Assembly (NCBI GenBank): GCA_004552515.1
Contig: SFOF01000099.1
Coordinates: 1-7,696, forward strand
Source: Clostridiales bacterium
GTDB lineage: Bacteria > Bacillota > Clostridia > Christensenellales > Aristaeellaceae
DNA length: 7,696 nt
Reading direction: 5' to 3'
Each line of letters opens with the position of its first letter. The first letter of the stretch is position 1. Positions 6,498-7,696 of the stretch are shown piece after piece. The position numbers were made by a program, and so were the translations under genes. Under the pieces are notes generated by a model that did not search any database, was not told where the DNA came from, and was given only the letters and a program-made list of their open reading frames with translations.

Positions 6498-6672
6498 CAT
6501 GCCGTGATCGCGCTTTTCCGAAGCCTTCAAGGGACAGGCCGATCGAGCACCGCGCTTCCATGGCCGCTTCAGGAACAGGCGTGAAGGCCTTGCCGCATTG
6601 CACCGGAAATTTCACAGGCCGGCATCATGCCTTTTTTGCGGAACGGCGCGCCGCGGGTCAGCGCACAGCGTT
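6498..6672. other. Convergent intergenic stretch without a convincing gene
   Basis: This space lies between the terminator and the 3' end of the minus-strand DUF6508-like gene. Short open frames exist on both strands but none has a ribosome binding site or recognisable protein. Two similar segments, TTCAAGGGACAGGC (about 6526-6539) and TTCAGGAACAGGC (about 6567-6579), and an inverted pair GCCTTCA/TGAAGGC give weak internal repetition. It may be untranslated 3' sequence of the minus-strand operon or decayed DNA. Confidence 0.4.
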
Positions 6673-7095
6673 CTAAAAGTCGAAATCATCTTCTTGAGAT
6701 GACGGCCCGCCGTCAAGCTCGGCGAGACGCTCCAGCCAGCGCCGGAGACAGCCGCTTTCAGCAAATCCGCCCAGCGCGCCCGAGCAGAAGCGCTCCGCGC
6801 GCACGGCCTCCACAACGAGCGCCATAACGCCCTGCGCGTCCATCCGGGAAACGTCGGCGCGGGGCATGGCGTACTGCTCCCATTTGATGCCGCGCTTTTC
6901 CAGTAGGGCGTGATAGCGATTCAGCGCCATGTCCGCGTTTTCGGCGACAAACGCGCACACCGCATCGACAAAGCGATCGACCGCCGCCGGATAAGCCGTA
7001 AAGAAGCCGTTCGACCGGCCCCGCCAGCGCGCCGGCTGATTTTCGTCAAAGAGCGGGATATATCGCGTCAGGCTCGAGTATGATCTCTCCTTCAT
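6673..7095 (-). CDS. DUF6508-like protein of unknown function
   Basis: Soluble protein of 140 residues with no signal peptide or membrane segment. Features in order: an N-terminal YSSLTRYIPLFDEN (about 5-18), a segment rich in aromatic residues (RSNGFFTAYPAAVDRFVDAVCAF), then the run ADMALNRYHALLEKRGIKW, ADVSRMDAQGVMALVVEAVRAERFCSGAL and CLRRWLERLAEL. From memory these last three blocks match the conserved core of DUF6508 proteins of clostridia; no activity is known to me. The C-terminal tail is acidic (SSQEDDFDF). ATG 7095 is preferred over GTG 7104 because GGGAG lies 8 bases before it. It follows the winged-helix-like gene by 42 bases on the same strand with no terminator between, so the two probably share a transcript. 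The bidirectional terminator at 6463-6497 may end it. Confidence 0.8.
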   Translation of the reverse strand: MKERSYSSLTRYIPLFDENQPARWRGRSNGFFTAYPAAVDRFVDAVCAFVAENADMALNRYHALLEKRGIKWEQYAMPRADVSRMDAQGVMALVVEAVRAERFCSGALGGFAESGCLRRWLERLAELDGGPSSQEDDFDF

Positions 7096-7137
7096 CCAAA
7101 GCACTCCCTCCGGCGACAGGCTTGTAAAACGCGCGTC

Positions 7138-7696
7138 CTATAGCGGCATTCCGCGGAACCGCAGCGGCGACGCGCCGAAATTGACCGCGCGCACGGCTGC
7201 AAGGATCTCATCGCGCCGCGCTTCGAGCGCCTCAGGGCCAACGACGTCGTTCAGATCATACGGCCCGTTGCGGAAATGGCCCACCGCCGCGCCGCTGAAC
7301 ACGCCGTCGATCAGCAGATATTGCAGCGGCTCATGGTCGTATTCAAGCGGCTCGATGCAGGGCGTGATCATCGCCTTCAGCTCAGTCTCGCAGGCGCGAT
7401 AGAGAAAATCGTTGCGATGGACGGCGCACACGAAGCGCGGCGTATCCGGCGCAAGCGCCCGCATCAGCGCCGCGTCGTCCGCCGTCATAAAGCGGCCCTC
7501 CTCGCAAATCAGCTCGCCCGAGGCCGTCATCGCCGCCAGCGCCGCGCGAATTTCCCTGACCGGCAGACGGAAAAACGAGCGCGCCTCCTCCTCCGTAAAG
7601 CCCGCCATGCGGCGGGCAAAGCGCCGTATCACCTCCGCCAGCGCCGCGGCGCGATCGGGCGCGGCCTCGCGCAGCGCAGGGAACATCTCGTCGATG
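7138..7696 (-). CDS. Winged-helix-like protein of unknown function (N-terminus outside window)
   Basis: 185 C-terminal residues are visible; the frame stays open to the right edge (IDEMFPALREAAPD...), so the Met encoded at 7684-7686 is probably internal. A helical stretch (AALAEVIRRFARRMAGF) precedes a segment predicted here to be a winged helix: FTEEEARSFFRLPVREIRAALAAMTASGELICEEGRFM, with the recognition helix around VREIRAALAAM and a short wing. The rest (RFVCAVHRNDFLYRACETELKAM, LQYLLIDGVFSGAAVGHFRNGPYDLNDVV) looks like a mixed alpha/beta domain that I do not recognise. It may be a DNA-binding protein with a sensing or catalytic C-terminal part; I compared it mentally with YcaQ/AlkZ-type glycosylases and saw no clear match. 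It is the upstream partner of the DUF6508-like gene, and their promoter would lie outside the window. Confidence 0.8.
   Translation of the reverse strand, partial: IDEMFPALREAAPDRAAALAEVIRRFARRMAGFTEEEARSFFRLPVREIRAALAAMTASGELICEEGRFMTADDAALMRALAPDTPRFVCAVHRNDFLYRACETELKAMITPCIEPLEYDHEPLQYLLIDGVFSGAAVGHFRNGPYDLNDVVGPEALEARRDEILAAVRAVNFGASPLRFRGMPL

Noticed and set aside
6476..6676. Small plus-strand gene after the acetyltransferase
   Set aside because: It begins inside the terminator hairpin, lacks a ribosome binding site and has no recognisable protein features.

Overview
The window looks like chromosomal DNA from a GC-rich member of the Clostridia (Bacillota), probably a gut or other anaerobic lineage. 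This rests on strong AGGAGG-type ribosome binding sites, sigma-70/SigA promoters with extended -10 elements, and protein families common in that group: a paired ABC exporter under MarR control, a GREFGSGGRE-type cytidylate-kinase-like protein, a COG3981-like acetyltransferase and a DUF6508-like protein. Nothing in the sequence names a species. I see no RNA gene, CRISPR array, insertion sequence or phage gene.

Bases 1-3672, minus strand: a complete regulator and its transport operon, reading right to left. A MarR-type repressor gene (3077-3580) is followed by two half-size ABC exporters: the first complete (1333-3072), the second running off the left edge (1-1333). The genes are separated by a few bases or overlap, so they are probably co-transcribed. 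One good promoter precedes marR and is bracketed by two copies of the same palindrome, the likely MarR operators. The complete exporter has Asp and Gln in place of the catalytic Glu and switch His. This is the usual sign of a heterodimeric exporter with one degenerate ATP site, so the two proteins probably form one drug or toxic-compound efflux pump.

Bases 3713-5107: a rearranged spot. A metallo-beta-lactamase-fold hydrolase gene (minus) meets the remnant of an ADP-ribosylglycohydrolase gene (plus) head to head. The hydrolase has a good ribosome binding site and ATG but a stop at codon 5. The glycohydrolase lacks its first third or so and has a stop near the break. Both defects fall within about 50 bases, which suggests a deletion or recombination junction, or an assembly or sequencing error.

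Bases 5108-6497, plus strand: two separately promoted single genes, a cytidylate-kinase-like protein and a GNAT acetyltransferase, closed by a strong, probably bidirectional, terminator.

Bases 6498-7696, minus strand: about 175 bases with no convincing gene, then a DUF6508-like protein and, upstream in the same probable operon, a winged-helix-like protein cut by the right edge.

Most of the window is ordinary. The points that deserve a second look are the broken head-to-head junction, the asymmetric ABC pair with its bracketed promoter, and the little-studied DUF6508/winged-helix pair. I found no convincing new biological system.
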